Of a stretch of 64,000 nt of DNA, positions 62,665 to 64,000 are shown piece by piece. Numbering within the stretch: position 1 is the stretch's first letter; every line of letters starts with the position of its first letter. The DNA is from Pseudidiomarina terrestris (lineage in GTDB: Bacteria; Pseudomonadota; Gammaproteobacteria; Enterobacterales; Alteromonadaceae): NCBI RefSeq assembly GCF_030466405.1, contig NZ_JAGGJF010000005.1:1-64000 (forward strand), read 5' to 3'. A program made the position numbers and the translations under genes. The notes beneath the pieces were generated by a model. The model was not told where the DNA came from and made no database searches. It saw nothing but the letters and a program-made list of their open reading frames with translations.

Positions 62665-63402
62665 ATGGATCTCAATTGTGATTTAGGTGAAGGCTACGGC
62701 GTCTGGCGCATGGGTGATGACGCCGCGGTAATGCCTTTCATTGATCGGGCCAATATTGCCTGTGGTTTTCATGCGGGCGACTACGCCATTATGCAAAATA
62801 CCGTGCGGCTGGCGAAGCAACATCAGGTGTTGATTGGCGCGCATCCGAGCTACCCGGACAGACATGGTTTCGGTCGTCGTGCGATGAGTTTCAGTGACGA
62901 TGAGCTGCAGGCCATGCTGTTGTATCAGCTGGGCTCACTCGACGCTATCTGTCGTGCGGAGCAGGTTCCGCTAAGTTACGTGAAACCTCATGGCGCGCTT
63001 TATAATGCCATGCAGGTGGACAGCAAGTTATTCGAAGCTGTGGTGTGCACGCTGCAGGCGTTCAATCGCGGACGTGCTGAGCCATTGGCGCTCATGACGC
63101 TGGCGAAAATCCATCGTGAGACGGAAACAGATATTGCTGCCAAATACGAAGTTCCGCTGTTATTTGAAGCCTTCGCTGATCGGCGTTATGAGGCTAACGG
63201 TGAGTTGCGGGCGCGTAATTTTGAAGGCGCAGTGTTGCTTGATCATGAGTCGATTGTCAGCCAGGCACTGGCGTTTGCCACCGGCCAATCCATTCAATCT
63301 CATGACGGCACTGAACTGTGGTTAGCGGCGGATACGCTATGCGTACACGGCGATAATCCGCAAGCTTTAGCCGCAGTAAAAGCTATCCGCGAAAACCTAT
63401 GA
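62665..63402 (+). CDS. pxpA: 5-oxoprolinase subunit A
   Basis: The 245-residue protein of the LamB/YcsF family begins MDLNCDLGEGYGVWRMGDD and contains NIACGFHAGDYAIM, IGAHPSYPDRHGFGRR and YVKPHGALYN. With PxpB and PxpC it hydrolyses 5-oxoproline to glutamate using ATP, removing this damage product. It starts 2 bp after a small membrane protein gene and overlaps pxpB (ATGA). Confidence 0.95.
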   Translation: MDLNCDLGEGYGVWRMGDDAAVMPFIDRANIACGFHAGDYAIMQNTVRLAKQHQVLIGAHPSYPDRHGFGRRAMSFSDDELQAMLLYQLGSLDAICRAEQVPLSYVKPHGALYNAMQVDSKLFEAVVCTLQAFNRGRAEPLALMTLAKIHRETETDIAAKYEVPLLFEAFADRRYEANGELRARNFEGAVLLDHESIVSQALAFATGQSIQSHDGTELWLAADTLCVHGDNPQALAAVKAIRENL

Positions 63403-64000
63403 CGATGAACTGGCAATTTCAAACCGCTGCTGTGGATGCGCTGATGATTCAGTTTGCCCCGCACATCGATCTACAGATCAACGCGAAGGTGCATCAACTT
63501 GCCACGCGTTTGCGCCAGCAGCAGCCTGACTGGCTCAGAGAAGTGGTGCCAAGTTACCGTAGTTTGCTGCTCTATTACGATGTGCTGGAGTGCAATGAAG
63601 CGCAGGTCAAGCGGGCGTTGAAGCCGGTGATTGACGAGCTCATGAAAACCGATGAAACAACGCAGCTGGATGCTCAGCATCATGTTATCGAGGTGTGCTA
63701 CGACCCTGAGCTTGCTGCTGATTTAGAGACCGTAGCAGAGCATCTGAAGGGTTCGGTCGACGACGTTGTGCGCTTGCATACAGCGCCCACCTACCACGTC
63801 TATACACTTGGTTTTGCGCCGGGCTTTGCTTACCTTGGCGATGTTGATGAGCGGCTGCGGCTGCCGCGCCATGCGACTCCCCGACAGAAGGTGCCGCGTG
63901 GCAGCGTGGCTATTGCCGAACAGCAAACTGCGATTTACCCGCGTACCTCACCAGGTGGTTGGCAACTGATAGGCCGTGCGGCAGCCTGGCCCGAGCTGCA
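63399..64000 (+). CDS. pxpB: 5-oxoprolinase subunit B (partial, cut by window end)
   Basis: The frame opens at ATG 63399 inside the pxpA stop and runs 200 codons to the window edge. It carries the PxpB (KipI-like) signature YTLGFAPGFAYLGDVDERLR and RQKVPRGSVAIAEQQTAIYP, and TSPGGWQLIGR follows. It works with PxpA and PxpC (expected just downstream). Only the C-terminal end is missing, since the family is about 220-240 residues. Confidence 0.93.
   Translation, partial: MTMNWQFQTAAVDALMIQFAPHIDLQINAKVHQLATRLRQQQPDWLREVVPSYRSLLLYYDVLECNEAQVKRALKPVIDELMKTDETTQLDAQHHVIEVCYDPELAADLETVAEHLKGSVDDVVRLHTAPTYHVYTLGFAPGFAYLGDVDERLRLPRHATPRQKVPRGSVAIAEQQTAIYPRTSPGGWQLIGRAAAWPEL

Noticed and set aside
1-64000. 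CRISPR arrays, tRNA or rRNA genes, prophage
   Set aside because: No regularly spaced repeats, cloverleaf sequences, rRNA-like segments or phage structural genes were recognised anywhere in the window.

Overview
The window is a chromosomal stretch of a Gram-negative gammaproteobacterium. It carries lipid A/LPS genes (msbA, lpxK, kdsB), the lipoprotein-sorting genes lolCDE, a CsiV-type cell-shape protein beside mfd, and a gltA / sdhCDAB / sucABCD block. The content, near-even base composition and marine-type transporters look most like Alteromonadales (Idiomarinaceae-like). That placement is inferred from gene content only.

Layout. 1-126: left end of an IS3-family-like insertion sequence, cut by the window edge. 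176-6118: tesB, a PAS-GGDEF diguanylate cyclase, acnA, and a folK-like/folM pair. 6247-11379: a tightly packed five-gene operon holding a periplasmic/membrane protein, a sodium:solute symporter, a 40-residue membrane peptide, an aspartate-carbamoyltransferase-like enzyme that has lost the aspartate side-chain motif, and a long AsnB-type amidotransferase. This is the most unusual system in the window. 11417-15283: alkaline phosphatase lipoprotein, an ibpA-type small heat-shock gene with a sigma32 promoter and a ROSE-like leader, and an ECF sigma / anti-sigma-like / PDZ operon. 15353-22289: extracellular nuclease, MarR regulator, csiV and mfd, all on the minus strand. 22432-32233: lolC-lolD-lolE, a DUF2062 gene, then comEC, msbA, lpxK, the Trm112-like gene and kdsB. 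32211-39624: one adaptor and two RND permeases. 39887-51593: gltA divergent from sdhCDAB-sucAB-sucCD. 51679-64000: accessory and metabolic genes, including a DMT exporter, an Excalibur-domain protein, a membrane-anchored metallopeptidase-like protein, a secreted metallo-beta-lactamase-fold hydrolase, azoR/lysR, an ACAD11-like dehydrogenase/kinase/SDR operon, pirin, three small membrane proteins, and pxpA plus the start of pxpB.

How the genes work together. The TCA block makes citrate synthase, succinate dehydrogenase, 2-oxoglutarate dehydrogenase E1/E2 and succinyl-CoA synthetase. Aconitase lies elsewhere in the window. The Lol, MsbA, LpxK and KdsB genes serve outer-membrane building. In the 6.2-11.4 kb operon, a carbamoyltransferase that keeps its carbamoyl-phosphate site but not its aspartate-specific loop is coupled to an ATP-dependent amidotransferase and a sodium symporter. 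I infer that it makes or handles a carbamoylated (ureido) amino-acid amide, possibly a compatible solute of the N-alpha-carbamoylglutamine-amide type. This is a hypothesis from motifs and context.

No tRNA, rRNA or CRISPR array was recognised. Start codons were moved from the longest reading frame wherever a Shine-Dalgarno sequence, a signal peptide, a family length or an ATGA overlap pointed to a better one.
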